From the NCBI GenBank assembly GCA_947175175.1, contig CAMWLV010000003.1, positions 1 through 59,609 on the forward strand: a DNA stretch of 59,609 nt. Direction: 5' to 3'. Under the pieces are notes generated by a model. That model made no database searches, was not told the DNA's origin, and worked only from the letters and a program-made list of their open reading frames with translations. The stretch is from an uncultured Lachnospiraceae bacterium (lineage in GTDB: Bacteria; Bacillota; Clostridia; Lachnospirales; Lachnospiraceae). Below, piece by piece: positions 31,035 through 41,535 of this stretch; position 1 is the stretch's first letter; each line of letters starts with the position of its first letter. The position numbers and the translations under genes are program-made.

Positions 31035-31060
31035 AATTTTATTTCTGCCTCCCGGCCCTT

Positions 31061-33775
31061 CTATCTTCCCTGTGTACTTGTGCGCATTAGAACCATCTGC
31101 ATCAGTATAAAACTAAAACCCACCGGAATACACGGATGGTACGCCCACTCTGTCAAGCTGACAAACCCAAACACAACAACCAACACAAATGGAGTCAACA
31201 CAATATTGAATTTTTTCCCGTGCTCCAAAGCAAATTGGACAGAGCGCCACAATGTCAATGCATACAAAATGATAAACACAATCCCTGCAATCACCCCGAA
31301 ATTATATGCAACTTGGATAAAAGAATTGTGCGCATGAGCATATTCATTGCCATTTTTATCCTCTGGTCCCATCCATGGATGTCCCTGAAATCCAATTTCT
31401 TTTATATAATCGCCAAAGATCGCAAACCTTCCATTCGATATGTCATTTTTCTCTCCATCTTCGAGGCTGCCTTCTCCATCGCCCTCCATGGAAAACTGTG
31501 ATCGATTGATTCCTGCCAGACCGTCTCCTGTATAGACCAGTTCTCCTGTCTCTTCCAACCAGATTCCCTCGATCTGCCCTGCCTCTGCTTCTTCCTCTCC
31601 TTCTGACTGAAACCTGCCGAATAATGTACTAAAAAAGCGGCTTACTGTCATGTATTTATCCGAGTCAATCGGATCTCCCTCATAAACCATGAAAGACCGA
31701 TCCTGAAATTCCAAGTCATATCGCACTGGTTCATTCACAACAGCCGGAACCATCCGCACTGCTGTAAAAACCATCGGAAAACTGACCAGACACACCATTG
31801 CCAGGACGCCAAGCTCTGATACAATCCTTCTAAAGCTTTTGTGATATATGACCGCTGTCAGAACCACAAGCACTGTCACTGTCACTGCTGAAGTCAAAAA
31901 TGCCGTTCTTGACATCGTAAGCACGATAAATCCAACCACACATGCTGTCACAAAATACTCTGGCAGACAAAAAACGAGTATATTCTTTCTGGTCTTTAAC
32001 TTGCCATAGAGTTTTGCAAGCACTGCCCCAAGCACCACTGCAAGATACATACCAGTACATGCCACCGTATGAAACATTCCGCCATACCGATAAAGCATCC
32101 AGTAATGATGCGGCCTGTGTTCGAGGCAGAACATTGTCACCAGAGCAAAGCTTAAAAGGATTCCATTGTTAAAATTCCTTAAAAACCTGCATCGAACCAA
32201 CAGTGTGTTCGGAACAAAAAGAAACGCCAGAAATGGAAGTGTTGCGGTAAATACCCACACCTTCTCATATCGGTTTGCGTACATCAGCAGGCTAAACACA
32301 ACCCATAAGACCAGATACACCGTCTGCTGCTTATGCGTAATCACCTGTCTGGAAATCTTTTTTCCAATATTGTGTAAATGCTTTTGATCATAAACTGCGC
32401 TGGTCCGCACCAGAACAAAAAGAATATTCAGAGCCAACAGCCCCCACGCCGCCACCACACCACAGGTAAGTCGTGCAAGGAGCAGTTTGTTTTCATCTGT
32501 CCCAGCTGCCCTGCAGTAAAACACAGAGCCGACAAGACCAAGCGCAAGCCATATGGCACTAAACTTATTGACAAACTGCTTTTCGCTATAGTTCATCAAC
32601 AGGCCAGCCGCCAGGAAGATCAGCATCCACCTGGTGTTCGTGTAATGATAAAAATCCCTGTCCGCATTGACATACTGACATAATGCACAAAACAACAACC
32701 CAAAGCATACCGTCTGAATATAGTTTCTCCACACCAGACAGATTTTACTACTGACTGGAAGTTTTGCCTGCTGTGCCGGCCGGATTATTCTTGTCCCTTG
32801 CCACAACATGCCAGCCAGCCAGCCCCATGCAGCTATCATTCCGATTGAAAAAAAGAGTTTGTCCCACACTTCCCCGCCAAAACGCCCCAATACTACAGCA
32901 TAAACGAACAGTACGATCACTGCAAGGCCGCCAGCTGCACTCATACCAAACCGAAAATATCTGATAATCTGTCGAGAATAGCATGCCATCCGGTCATCAT
33001 ACCAATAGACCACAATCAGCAAAAAGAAATATAGGAGCACTGCTCCAGCAAGAATCAATGCATAGAGCAAGACAATCTGCACTGCGGAAAGTGGTCTTGT
33101 ATAGTCAAAATCAGCGACCAGGCTCAGCTCCTCATTGATAATACCATCAATATATAAGGTGCTGTTCTCCTCCTGTGCAAGCAATTTCCTGTCTGCGACG
33201 GGCAATGTATATCCTGCCCGGCTCTCGTCACTGATCACAATTTCATAATAATACGCTTTCCCTGTCTCCACATCCATATCAGGCTCTGCGTTCAGATACC
33301 CATTTTTCTCAATCGTCCGACTGTTCTCCTCCTCCTCGTAAATACAGGAAAAGTTCTCATCATACAGCCGAAACAGAACACTTTCCTGCCCGGATTGTTC
33401 TGATGAGATCACACATTGCATATAGAGCTTTATTTGTTCAATATGCGTTTCTGAAAAAAACAACATCTGAAGTTTTTTATCTTCTGCAGTAAATGAATCT
33501 CCTGAAAATGCAGTCTCTGTGGTCTTCTTATACGCCTGCTGCTTTGACAATGTATGATTTTTTACTACCCCCATCGGAAATACCCGCATCAGCAGAATAA
33601 AGGCAGCTGTTGCTACAACGATCTGAACTGCTGCATTTCTTTTTGCCTGGATTCTGGCATGTTCACTGTCGGAAAAAGTATAGAAGATCACGTCATTTAT
33701 ATAATGAAAAAAACTATCCAAATCCATAAACCTCCCAGCAGCATTTCCTATATCTTCCAAGTATAACACAACCAA
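31061..33775 (-). CDS. O-antigen ligase/polymerase (Wzy/WaaL)-like membrane protein with N-terminal TM-flanked beta domain
   Basis: 904 aa, many TMs, HAHNSFIQVAYNFGVIAGIVF C-terminal motif typical of the family. Confidence 0.75.
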   Translation of the reverse strand: MVVLYLEDIGNAAGRFMDLDSFFHYINDVIFYTFSDSEHARIQAKRNAAVQIVVATAAFILLMRVFPMGVVKNHTLSKQQAYKKTTETAFSGDSFTAEDKKLQMLFFSETHIEQIKLYMQCVISSEQSGQESVLFRLYDENFSCIYEEEENSRTIEKNGYLNAEPDMDVETGKAYYYEIVISDESRAGYTLPVADRKLLAQEENSTLYIDGIINEELSLVADFDYTRPLSAVQIVLLYALILAGAVLLYFFLLIVVYWYDDRMACYSRQIIRYFRFGMSAAGGLAVIVLFVYAVVLGRFGGEVWDKLFFSIGMIAAWGWLAGMLWQGTRIIRPAQQAKLPVSSKICLVWRNYIQTVCFGLLFCALCQYVNADRDFYHYTNTRWMLIFLAAGLLMNYSEKQFVNKFSAIWLALGLVGSVFYCRAAGTDENKLLLARLTCGVVAAWGLLALNILFVLVRTSAVYDQKHLHNIGKKISRQVITHKQQTVYLVLWVVFSLLMYANRYEKVWVFTATLPFLAFLFVPNTLLVRCRFLRNFNNGILLSFALVTMFCLEHRPHHYWMLYRYGGMFHTVACTGMYLAVVLGAVLAKLYGKLKTRKNILVFCLPEYFVTACVVGFIVLTMSRTAFLTSAVTVTVLVVLTAVIYHKSFRRIVSELGVLAMVCLVSFPMVFTAVRMVPAVVNEPVRYDLEFQDRSFMVYEGDPIDSDKYMTVSRFFSTLFGRFQSEGEEEAEAGQIEGIWLEETGELVYTGDGLAGINRSQFSMEGDGEGSLEDGEKNDISNGRFAIFGDYIKEIGFQGHPWMGPEDKNGNEYAHAHNSFIQVAYNFGVIAGIVFIILYALTLWRSVQFALEHGKKFNIVLTPFVLVVVFGFVSLTEWAYHPCIPVGFSFILMQMVLMRTSTQGR

Positions 33776-33803
33776 AACAGCAATACAACCACATCACTTT
33801 ATC

Positions 33804-34436
33804 TCATAATACCACTAAAACGATCAAAATCAATCCAAATACATAATATACAAGATACTCATATATTGCAATGGGAACCGCATAAACAAATGCAGCCTGC
33901 AGCGCCGAATGCTCCACATCCATCCCTGCATAGACCAGATGAAAACCCTTCTGCTCCGCCGATGCCGCAAGCCTGGAATCCAAAAAAGAAATCTTGGGGC
34001 CATAATCCACGCAATCAATACTCTCCAAAACAAGTGTATTGACCTCTCCAGGTGTCAGCTGCACATGAACCGGAACCTCCACCCAGCCATACTGCGGCAG
34101 TTCGGAAACGGGAATCATTATATGGAATACATGTTCTTTATATTGGTTCAAAATACTGACCTGCAGCACCCCTACCTCCCTGGCACACTCGGATGCGTCA
34201 ATATGAACCTTTACAATCTCCAATGATTCATACTGCGGTATAAAATCCTGTTCCAGCTGATAACCAAATGCCACGGAATCGACCTTCTGCTCATATGCAG
34301 CTCCGCTCTCCGACACCACTGCCCTTGTGATCCGCCCAGTGATACAAAGCGCTGTCAATACCATTGCCAGTATGATACCACTGACGATCACTCCTATCCT
34401 TCTCCACTTCTCCAATGTGTTCCTCCCTCTACTCAT
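33804..34436 (-). CDS. TM-beta-sandwich-TM protein of unknown function
   Basis: 210 aa, helices at both ends with a beta-rich middle; 4-nt overlap with upstream gene. Confidence 0.55.
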   Translation of the reverse strand: MSRGRNTLEKWRRIGVIVSGIILAMVLTALCITGRITRAVVSESGAAYEQKVDSVAFGYQLEQDFIPQYESLEIVKVHIDASECAREVGVLQVSILNQYKEHVFHIMIPVSELPQYGWVEVPVHVQLTPGEVNTLVLESIDCVDYGPKISFLDSRLAASAEQKGFHLVYAGMDVEHSALQAAFVYAVPIAIYEYLVYYVFGLILIVLVVL

Positions 34437-35866
34437 TCCTTATGCCTGATTTGATAGAGTTGAAATTCATTCTGTTCGATCCCTGTTGTCATAACAAATT
34501 CCTTTTCCAAACCATTTTGTTCCAAAACCTGTGCATCAAGCCAAGGTGTCACACAGCTGTCAAAATACCAGATCGAGCTAAAATCGCCCGCAAAGTCCAC
34601 ATCATTTAAAAATGTTACCCTGTCCTCAAAATAAATATTGTAGATAAATCCATAAATCTCAAAATTGTAGGCAATCAGGTCCTCCGGCTCCAGGTGTTCC
34701 TCCATATACGCAAGCAATTCTTCTGTATGTGTACTGTGATATTCCATCTCAATATTTTTCTGATAGGACTCCAGAACCATAAAAAGCCCAAAGATACCGA
34801 TCAGAATCTGGACATACTCGCGCTTTCCCTGAAATGCAAGTGCCAGAAACAATGCAAACAGCCCCATACAGGGCAGGAGATACCTGGCAATAAAAAAGGG
34901 AGTCACCAGAACGGATACCACGATGCCAATCAGCGCTGTCAGTAAGGGAACCGCGAGCATCATCAGCGCTGTCAAACCTTCCCAGTCTCCATCGCTCTTT
35001 TTCCTGCACCGATTGATGCAGACCAGCACTGCGGCACCACACAAAACCAGATACAGCACAGCAGAACCCGGCAGCCGCGATGCAAACAGGAAATCAGGAT
35101 ATTTGCGTATAACCTCCCATGTGACAGGTTCAATCCAGTAGTTCTCAATCCGGCTCATTGTCTGCCTAAGCAGAATAACAAGCCATGGCAGGTAACACAC
35201 CGCCACTGTACTACCGGATATCAGACTAACTTTCAGCAATATCCAGTTTTTTCTTTTTCTGCACTGCAATAATACACAGACACATAGCAGCATATAAATG
35301 CATACACAGCTCAGCATTGCATAGGTATGCGTATAACATCCCAGTAGACTAGCAGCCGTCAACTGTATGCAGCAGCACTTCCCAATCCGCTTGTCCTCCT
35401 TCATGCACATTCCATATGCACTCAGTCCTGCCCATGTGACAAAAAACAACGCCCAGCTGTACATACGCATCTGCACCACATACTCAAGCACACAGGGAAT
35501 AGCATTAACCATGATCAGGAACAGCACTGCTGCACGCTCTCCCCACCACGGTCTTATATGGGAAACTGCCAGCAGCATTGTCAGCACCATCGGAATAATG
35601 GAAACCGCCTTGTATACCAGAAAAGTATCGCCAAAAAGAAGCACAAAACATTTCACGATCAGATAATACAACGGGGGATGCACATCATTTGCCGTATTTT
35701 GAATAATCCCCCAGAAATGATTTTCGCGAACTAATTCCATTGTATAAGCTTCATCTGTCCATATATTCCTATTAAAGATCAGACTGATATATAATCCAGC
35801 AAAAAGCAGAATCAAAACGATCAAAACAATCAGACCAATCTTTCTCTCAGTCATTTTTCCCTTCAT
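34433..35866 (-). CDS. GT-C/GT39-like membrane glycosyltransferase
   Basis: NRNIWTDEAYTMELVRENHFWGIIQNTANDVHPPLYYLIVK, GT39-type first-loop acidic motif. Confidence 0.75.
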   Translation of the reverse strand: MKGKMTERKIGLIVLIVLILLFAGLYISLIFNRNIWTDEAYTMELVRENHFWGIIQNTANDVHPPLYYLIVKCFVLLFGDTFLVYKAVSIIPMVLTMLLAVSHIRPWWGERAAVLFLIMVNAIPCVLEYVVQMRMYSWALFFVTWAGLSAYGMCMKEDKRIGKCCCIQLTAASLLGCYTHTYAMLSCVCIYMLLCVCVLLQCRKRKNWILLKVSLISGSTVAVCYLPWLVILLRQTMSRIENYWIEPVTWEVIRKYPDFLFASRLPGSAVLYLVLCGAAVLVCINRCRKKSDGDWEGLTALMMLAVPLLTALIGIVVSVLVTPFFIARYLLPCMGLFALFLALAFQGKREYVQILIGIFGLFMVLESYQKNIEMEYHSTHTEELLAYMEEHLEPEDLIAYNFEIYGFIYNIYFEDRVTFLNDVDFAGDFSSIWYFDSCVTPWLDAQVLEQNGLEKEFVMTTGIEQNEFQLYQIRHKE

Positions 35867-38189
35867 TTACGAGTCTCCTGTCTTTCGGTAAGCATAAGAT
35901 TCCTGCAATCCCTATTGCTGTCAAAACGGTAATCACATATGCAATCTTCCACAATATCGGGATAACATACCTCACACCAATAATTCCATCATAGTTTCCT
36001 GGAACCTCAATGGCAATTCGGTTGTTCTGTCCTGCTGCTGTGGAAAACTGCTCTCCACTCTGCAGGTCATACGCCTGATAATGGTCATAGCAGAATAGCG
36101 GAATTTCTACATGCTTTGGCGCATTGCTGTCATTCCTGCACGCAAAAGATACCCTTCCACCCTGACTGACATAATCAGCCGCCTGCACTGTATCATCTTC
36201 CAGGATCATATCCCTGCGCAAACACAACGCTGTCTCTGTTCCTTCCAGCAAATACTCCCCACCATAAATATTGGTAATCGAATCCACCCCACTCATAGAT
36301 GCATACATTTTTGTGGTGATAGAGACATCTGCGTACTGCATATAAAAGAGTCCCACATTCAACAGCAGCAGGAAACAGATGCTCCCGCCAGCAAACAGGC
36401 CATACCGCATTTTCCCGCTCTCACTGCAGAGCGTGATTCCTATAACGGTGACAAACACACACAACACCGTTGCCATGGAAAGATATCTCCACGGAAACTG
36501 TATGACAGTTGCTATTTTTACTATAGTTTCGCTCACCGCCCCAAGGCTGTCCCACGGAAATGCTTGCAGTGAAAAACAAATGGCGAGACCTGCAAGCAGG
36601 GAAAATACAGCGCCGGAACGCATCAGTGCACTTTCCTCCATACCCCAGTCAAATCTTTTGATATAACACCATAAAAAAACACCGATCCCAACTGCAAGAC
36701 CGAATCCTAAATTGATGGGCAGATCACCCTGCAGCTCTTCCAATGATTTTCCACCAGGCGTCATAAACATGCCAAAAAGCTGGATCAAATAAGCTCCGGA
36801 TTCCTGAATGTGCCCAGAATTGTTAGACCTCACCAAAATATCCATCTGCATGGAATCCAGCATCGGCACCAAAAACCCAAGATTCAACAGCACTGTCAAG
36901 AGCGCCGCCTTCACCAATGCGATAAAACGATAAGGCTGAAAAGTCTTTTTAATTAAAATAACGCATGTTATAGCAATAAAAAGTGCTGTGATCTCTGTCG
37001 AGATCAAATGGCTTTGAAGCATCCCTGTCAGTCCCAGAACAACAAAGATATAATCCCTGATGCTGATCTGCCTCTGTTTTGTTGTATATATTTTATAAAA
37101 TCCATATACCACCATTGGCATAAACACCATTGCCGTATATTCCCCGACTGCAGCCCTGACATAAACATTCGTTATCCTGTAAGCGGAAAAAAGATACATC
37201 CAGGTTCCCAGAAATGCAATGCTGCGATTCTTACAAATCCCTTTGAAACAACAATAACATACTACACTGGTCGCTGCATTTGCACAAAATACATATACCT
37301 GATAACAAATATGAATCGGAACTGCCATATTATATAAAACTGCAGGAAAATATAAGAAAAGCTGTCCGTAAAATAAGGGCGATGCATACCCATAACCATT
37401 CATCATATCTGCCTGAATCGGCGCAATCCATCTGCCCTCTTCGATTGACCGCCCCAGAGATAAAATTCTTGCCAAATGAAACGGTGCATCATGTCCTCCA
37501 ATGATAAATCCCTGAAAAACCGGAAGACTGGACAAAAAGACCATGACAAGAAAACCAAGGACAATGTGCTTATTCCTATAAGTATTCTTCCTGATGAAAT
37601 AAAAATAGCAGAAATCAATAAACAAAAATCCCAGAACCCATGTCAAAATACGGGTAACACGCCAACGCAGCAATTCCCTGACAGTGATCTTTTCTATCTT
37701 TAAAATGCCGCTTCCCCCATAATAAACTTTAAAATCCAGATCATCAATATCTGTCACAGATGTGATCCACATCCTGTCCTTTTGGCTTGTCTGCCCCCCT
37801 GTCAGTTCGATTGTATTATATTTTACACTTGTTGGATTCTTGTATGACCTGATCCGCAGCCATCCTGCCTGATCTGCACAGCTTCCCACTGTGTCCTCCA
37901 CATTCATGATACTAGAATACTGTATCTCCACGTCATACGCCCCCGGCGCAATCCGCATCTTTGCATTTCCCAGAGCAGGATACTCCCCAGCCGCCTCCAT
38001 GTCTGGTCCGATATAATACGCGTCCTCCTGCTCATTATAAATCACATTCTCGCGATAAATTTCTGTGTTCTCTGCATTAAAATCATAAATTTTCCGTCTG
38101 CCTGCCACGCTTATCATCAGGAAACACATCACGATTGCCTCAAAGAGAAAAAGCCTTCTTGCTGTTTGATCAAAAGCTGTTATCTTCAT
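35847..38189 (-). CDS. YfhO/6-pyruvoyl-tetrahydropterin synthase-related type large membrane protein (putative GT-C)
   Basis: 780 aa; FIIGGHDAPFHLARILSLGRSIEEGRWIAPIQADMMNGYGYASPLFY. Confidence 0.7.
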   Translation of the reverse strand: MKITAFDQTARRLFLFEAIVMCFLMISVAGRRKIYDFNAENTEIYRENVIYNEQEDAYYIGPDMEAAGEYPALGNAKMRIAPGAYDVEIQYSSIMNVEDTVGSCADQAGWLRIRSYKNPTSVKYNTIELTGGQTSQKDRMWITSVTDIDDLDFKVYYGGSGILKIEKITVRELLRWRVTRILTWVLGFLFIDFCYFYFIRKNTYRNKHIVLGFLVMVFLSSLPVFQGFIIGGHDAPFHLARILSLGRSIEEGRWIAPIQADMMNGYGYASPLFYGQLFLYFPAVLYNMAVPIHICYQVYVFCANAATSVVCYCCFKGICKNRSIAFLGTWMYLFSAYRITNVYVRAAVGEYTAMVFMPMVVYGFYKIYTTKQRQISIRDYIFVVLGLTGMLQSHLISTEITALFIAITCVILIKKTFQPYRFIALVKAALLTVLLNLGFLVPMLDSMQMDILVRSNNSGHIQESGAYLIQLFGMFMTPGGKSLEELQGDLPINLGFGLAVGIGVFLWCYIKRFDWGMEESALMRSGAVFSLLAGLAICFSLQAFPWDSLGAVSETIVKIATVIQFPWRYLSMATVLCVFVTVIGITLCSESGKMRYGLFAGGSICFLLLLNVGLFYMQYADVSITTKMYASMSGVDSITNIYGGEYLLEGTETALCLRRDMILEDDTVQAADYVSQGGRVSFACRNDSNAPKHVEIPLFCYDHYQAYDLQSGEQFSTAAGQNNRIAIEVPGNYDGIIGVRYVIPILWKIAYVITVLTAIGIAGILCLPKDRRLVNEGKND

Positions 38190-39150
38190 ATTCTTTCCCT
38201 CTGCTCCCCACTTCTTCCTTGACTACATACTGCGGCGAATTATTAATACTGATGTAAATACGTCCAATATATTCCCCAATGAGTCCCAACATGATCATCA
38301 GCATACCGCCGATAAACACAACTGCCGCCATCAGTGAACTGAACCCCAGCGGCACTTCTGGATTGACAAATTTTTTCACGATCGTATAAATTCCATAGAT
38401 AAAACCTGCGCCCGCAAAAGTAACACCCGTTATTGTAGCAATCCGAAGCGGCAGGATCGAAAATGCCGTAAACCCATTAAACCACAAACCCAGCAGTTTT
38501 TTCATTGTATATCCCGATGTTCCGACCTCACGACTTCGGTGTTTTACCGGAACATTGGAGATATTTCTGGTGGCGCGCAGCACAAGACCAATAATATAAG
38601 GATAACTGTTCTCATACTGGAGCATGCTGTCCACCACAAAGCGCTTCGCTGCAAAATAGCTTGTCAGATGCAGCTCTTTTGGCTTTCCCAGCATCATCCT
38701 CGTCATAATATCATTCATCCACGTCCCAAAGTTTCGAAAGGCGCTGTGCTGTTTATTTTCGTAGCTCGCATAGACCACATCGCTTCCATTCTCAATACCC
38801 TCAAGCAGCTTGCCCACCTCATTTGCCGGTGTCTGCCCATCATCGTCAAGACAGACAACAATATCGCCGTCTGACCTGCGAAGTCCTGCCATCAGTGCCG
38901 CATGCTGTCCAAAATTCCGTGCCAGACTGATTCCTGTAATATTGTTGTATTTTGCACACAACGCCTTAATGACCTCATACGTGTCATCCGGTGAACAGTC
39001 ATTTACCAGAAAAATGTCATATACATATTTGGGTATAGATGCCATTGTATCCTGTATCTCTGCCACAACTTTCTCGATTGTCCTTGCGCTTTGATAACAG
39101 GGAATGACAAAGCTAATTTTACTCATAATTAACTGATATCTCCTTATCAC
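38170..39150 (-). CDS. GT2 polyprenyl-phosphate glycosyltransferase (ArnC/GtrB-like)
   Basis: SFVIPCYQSARTIEKVV, LARNFGQHAALMAGLRRSDGDIVVCLDDDGQTP, two C-terminal TM helices. Confidence 0.88.
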   Translation of the reverse strand: MIRRYQLIMSKISFVIPCYQSARTIEKVVAEIQDTMASIPKYVYDIFLVNDCSPDDTYEVIKALCAKYNNITGISLARNFGQHAALMAGLRRSDGDIVVCLDDDGQTPANEVGKLLEGIENGSDVVYASYENKQHSAFRNFGTWMNDIMTRMMLGKPKELHLTSYFAAKRFVVDSMLQYENSYPYIIGLVLRATRNISNVPVKHRSREVGTSGYTMKKLLGLWFNGFTAFSILPLRIATITGVTFAGAGFIYGIYTIVKKFVNPEVPLGFSSLMAAVVFIGGMLMIMLGLIGEYIGRIYISINNSPQYVVKEEVGSRGKEYEDNSF

Positions 39151-39159
39151 TGTTTGGAA

Positions 39160-39705
39160 TCAATGATCCCTTGGATTAACGGCCCCAAACAATATCAAGT
39201 CCTCATATTTTCCCTCCAGAAAAAGCTCATCCTTCAGATGCGCTTCCTGCACATAACCAGCCTTCTCATGCAGGCGCCTGCTCGCCGTATTATACGCAAG
39301 CACACGCGCTGATAATTTATGCAGCCCAAGTGTCCCAAAAGCATAGTCTGCTATCAGCTTTACTGCTTCCGTTCCGATTCCTTTTCCGTACGCCTGCTCT
39401 TCCCCCAGATAAATGCCAGACTCCGCCCTTTTGTGCTCATCCTCAAAATTCTGCAGATAGACAGAGCCCAGCGGCATGGCATCCTCGCTCCTGCATATGA
39501 TAAACTGATGTACCAATCCCTTAAAAACCTTATTGGTAAGCCACTTCTCATGATCTTTTCGGCTGACTGGCTTCCGATAGATAAAATTTTTTACCACTGC
39601 CGGCTTATTGCGCCAGCGCACTGCCAGCTCCGTATCATCCGCCGTAATCGGTCTCAGATAGATCTGCTGTCCTCTTATCACCAAATCTTTTTTTATAGGT
39701 TCCAT
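39160..39705 (-). CDS. GNAT family N-acetyltransferase (RimJ/RimL type)
   Basis: IYLRPITADDTELAVRWRN; GIGTEAVKLIADYAFGTLGLHKLSARVLAYNTASRRLHEKAGY. Confidence 0.85.
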   Translation of the reverse strand: MEPIKKDLVIRGQQIYLRPITADDTELAVRWRNKPAVVKNFIYRKPVSRKDHEKWLTNKVFKGLVHQFIICRSEDAMPLGSVYLQNFEDEHKRAESGIYLGEEQAYGKGIGTEAVKLIADYAFGTLGLHKLSARVLAYNTASRRLHEKAGYVQEAHLKDELFLEGKYEDLILFGAVNPRDH

Positions 39706-39717
39706 ATTTAACTCTCC

Positions 39718-41535
39718 TTATTTCTTCGCTAGCTCATACACATCAAATGCCGGTTCCTCTGCACCTGTCTGTATCTGATCCATTTGCCGCAGTTCGACCA
39801 TTATCCCTCTTTTTTCATAGTATTGTACCAGCCAGTCAAGATTTTTGTCTGCATTCACCACGAAATACGCTTTTGCCTGTCCCCTTGTCCTGTCACTGCA
39901 TAGAGCACTCTGAATATCCCTGAAATGATGCTTCTCCAATTTCTGCCTCGCAAGCGGGCTTTTTGCCGCCCACCCTCCACAGAGGTCAAAATTTTTATAC
40001 GAATTATTCACATCCGCAAACATTTTTTCTGAGTAGGGCGCATTTTGGTAAGAGGTTGAGGAATACACATCTATTACATAATAATTATTTCCATTTTTTC
40101 GGCAATAATCCATCATCGCATTCCAGCGCGCATCTGCTGCTGCACGCTTGTCATACTCGTCCTGCACTTCCCACAGGTTTACCGCAAACACAGCAAGAAC
40201 ACCAACAATGCACAAAATGCCAACCACTGATTTTACGATACGGAAAGCACCAGAATTCTCTCTCCTAGAACAGTCACAGAGGAAAAAGCTTACCAGCATG
40301 ATAAGTTCCACCATCAGAAGTGGTATTGTTACCCTGTCAAGCACCCTGTCCACCATGCACAGATACAGCCACAAAACACTCCGCACCGCAAGAACACACA
40401 AAATTTTCAGAACTGCTCCCGCTTGCTGCTTTCCTTTCGCAGGTAATACACACAGGATAAGATACAACAAATACAAGACAATCACTGCAGCGCTGGCAAG
40501 AGATATATTGCTTTGGAGCTGAGTTCTATACTTCCACAGCGCATCTTTGACACTATTCCTGCTGACAAGTCCAAATGTATAATGAAGTCCCTTTCCCTCC
40601 TTTGCCAGCTGCTCCTGATATGCCACGATTGCTTCAAGCCTCCATGTGTCAATCGACTCGTCGAGGGCAAAATTATAATTTTCCAAGAGCGCGTAAGACT
40701 CCCTCGACAAGCCAATTGACTCATAAAAATCCCTGTTGTCTTCATAACCAGGAATATCATAAAAATCATACAGCTTTGTGCGCGCGTCAAAAAAACTCCG
40801 AAAACTACTCCATTCACTTCCCCTGTACGCCACCAGATCAAGGGAGCACATGGCTGCCATACACAAAAGCGCAGACACGATCAACATGATATATTTTCTG
40901 AAATTAACCGCCGTAAAAACTCTATCCTCACTGCACCATTTTACAAGCCCTGCAAGCAGCAGAAACGGCATCAGCATAATGCACACTTCTGTTCGAATCG
41001 AAAAAGACACTACCACAAGAATCAGCGGAATCAGATTTCTTCTGAAAAATACGGACGGCTTGTCTGTTTTCGGTGCCGTAAGAAACAAAAACACCGCTCC
41101 TGCCATGCAGACTCCCGAAGTCACACTGTACTGCACCACCACAAATTCCCGCAGAAACAGCCCAAGCACCAGAGCCGCCTCTGCCGCAAGCGCCGCAAAT
41201 CTTGTTCCTGCCCTTTGCATGACCAACAAAAGCCGCGCCGCAATCAGAAAAACGACGCCAAACTGACACAGACACAAAAACAAGCCATACCATGGAATTG
41301 CCGGAATGACTTTGTAAAAAAGCGCAATACACCACGCTAAAGGATACAGCATCTGTATACAATATCCACTTGGCTGCCCTGTATAGGCTCCTGATACGAT
41401 ATCCTTTATCATGGTGTCGTCATTCAAATCATAATAAAAATCAAATAAGACAGATAAAAGCAGCGCAAGCAAAAAGGTATAAACAAAAGCACCACACACT
41501 TTTGCTGCCTTTACTCCTGTGTGGTCATCCATCAT
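39718..41535 (-). CDS. polytopic membrane protein, unknown (possible GT-C)
   Basis: 605 aa, multiple TM helices, acidic early loop (YYDLNDDTMIKDIVSGAYTGQPSGYCIQ). Confidence 0.55.
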   Translation of the reverse strand: MMDDHTGVKAAKVCGAFVYTFLLALLLSVLFDFYYDLNDDTMIKDIVSGAYTGQPSGYCIQMLYPLAWCIALFYKVIPAIPWYGLFLCLCQFGVVFLIAARLLLVMQRAGTRFAALAAEAALVLGLFLREFVVVQYSVTSGVCMAGAVFLFLTAPKTDKPSVFFRRNLIPLILVVVSFSIRTEVCIMLMPFLLLAGLVKWCSEDRVFTAVNFRKYIMLIVSALLCMAAMCSLDLVAYRGSEWSSFRSFFDARTKLYDFYDIPGYEDNRDFYESIGLSRESYALLENYNFALDESIDTWRLEAIVAYQEQLAKEGKGLHYTFGLVSRNSVKDALWKYRTQLQSNISLASAAVIVLYLLYLILCVLPAKGKQQAGAVLKILCVLAVRSVLWLYLCMVDRVLDRVTIPLLMVELIMLVSFFLCDCSRRENSGAFRIVKSVVGILCIVGVLAVFAVNLWEVQDEYDKRAAADARWNAMMDYCRKNGNNYYVIDVYSSTSYQNAPYSEKMFADVNNSYKNFDLCGGWAAKSPLARQKLEKHHFRDIQSALCSDRTRGQAKAYFVVNADKNLDWLVQYYEKRGIMVELRQMDQIQTGAEEPAFDVYELAKK

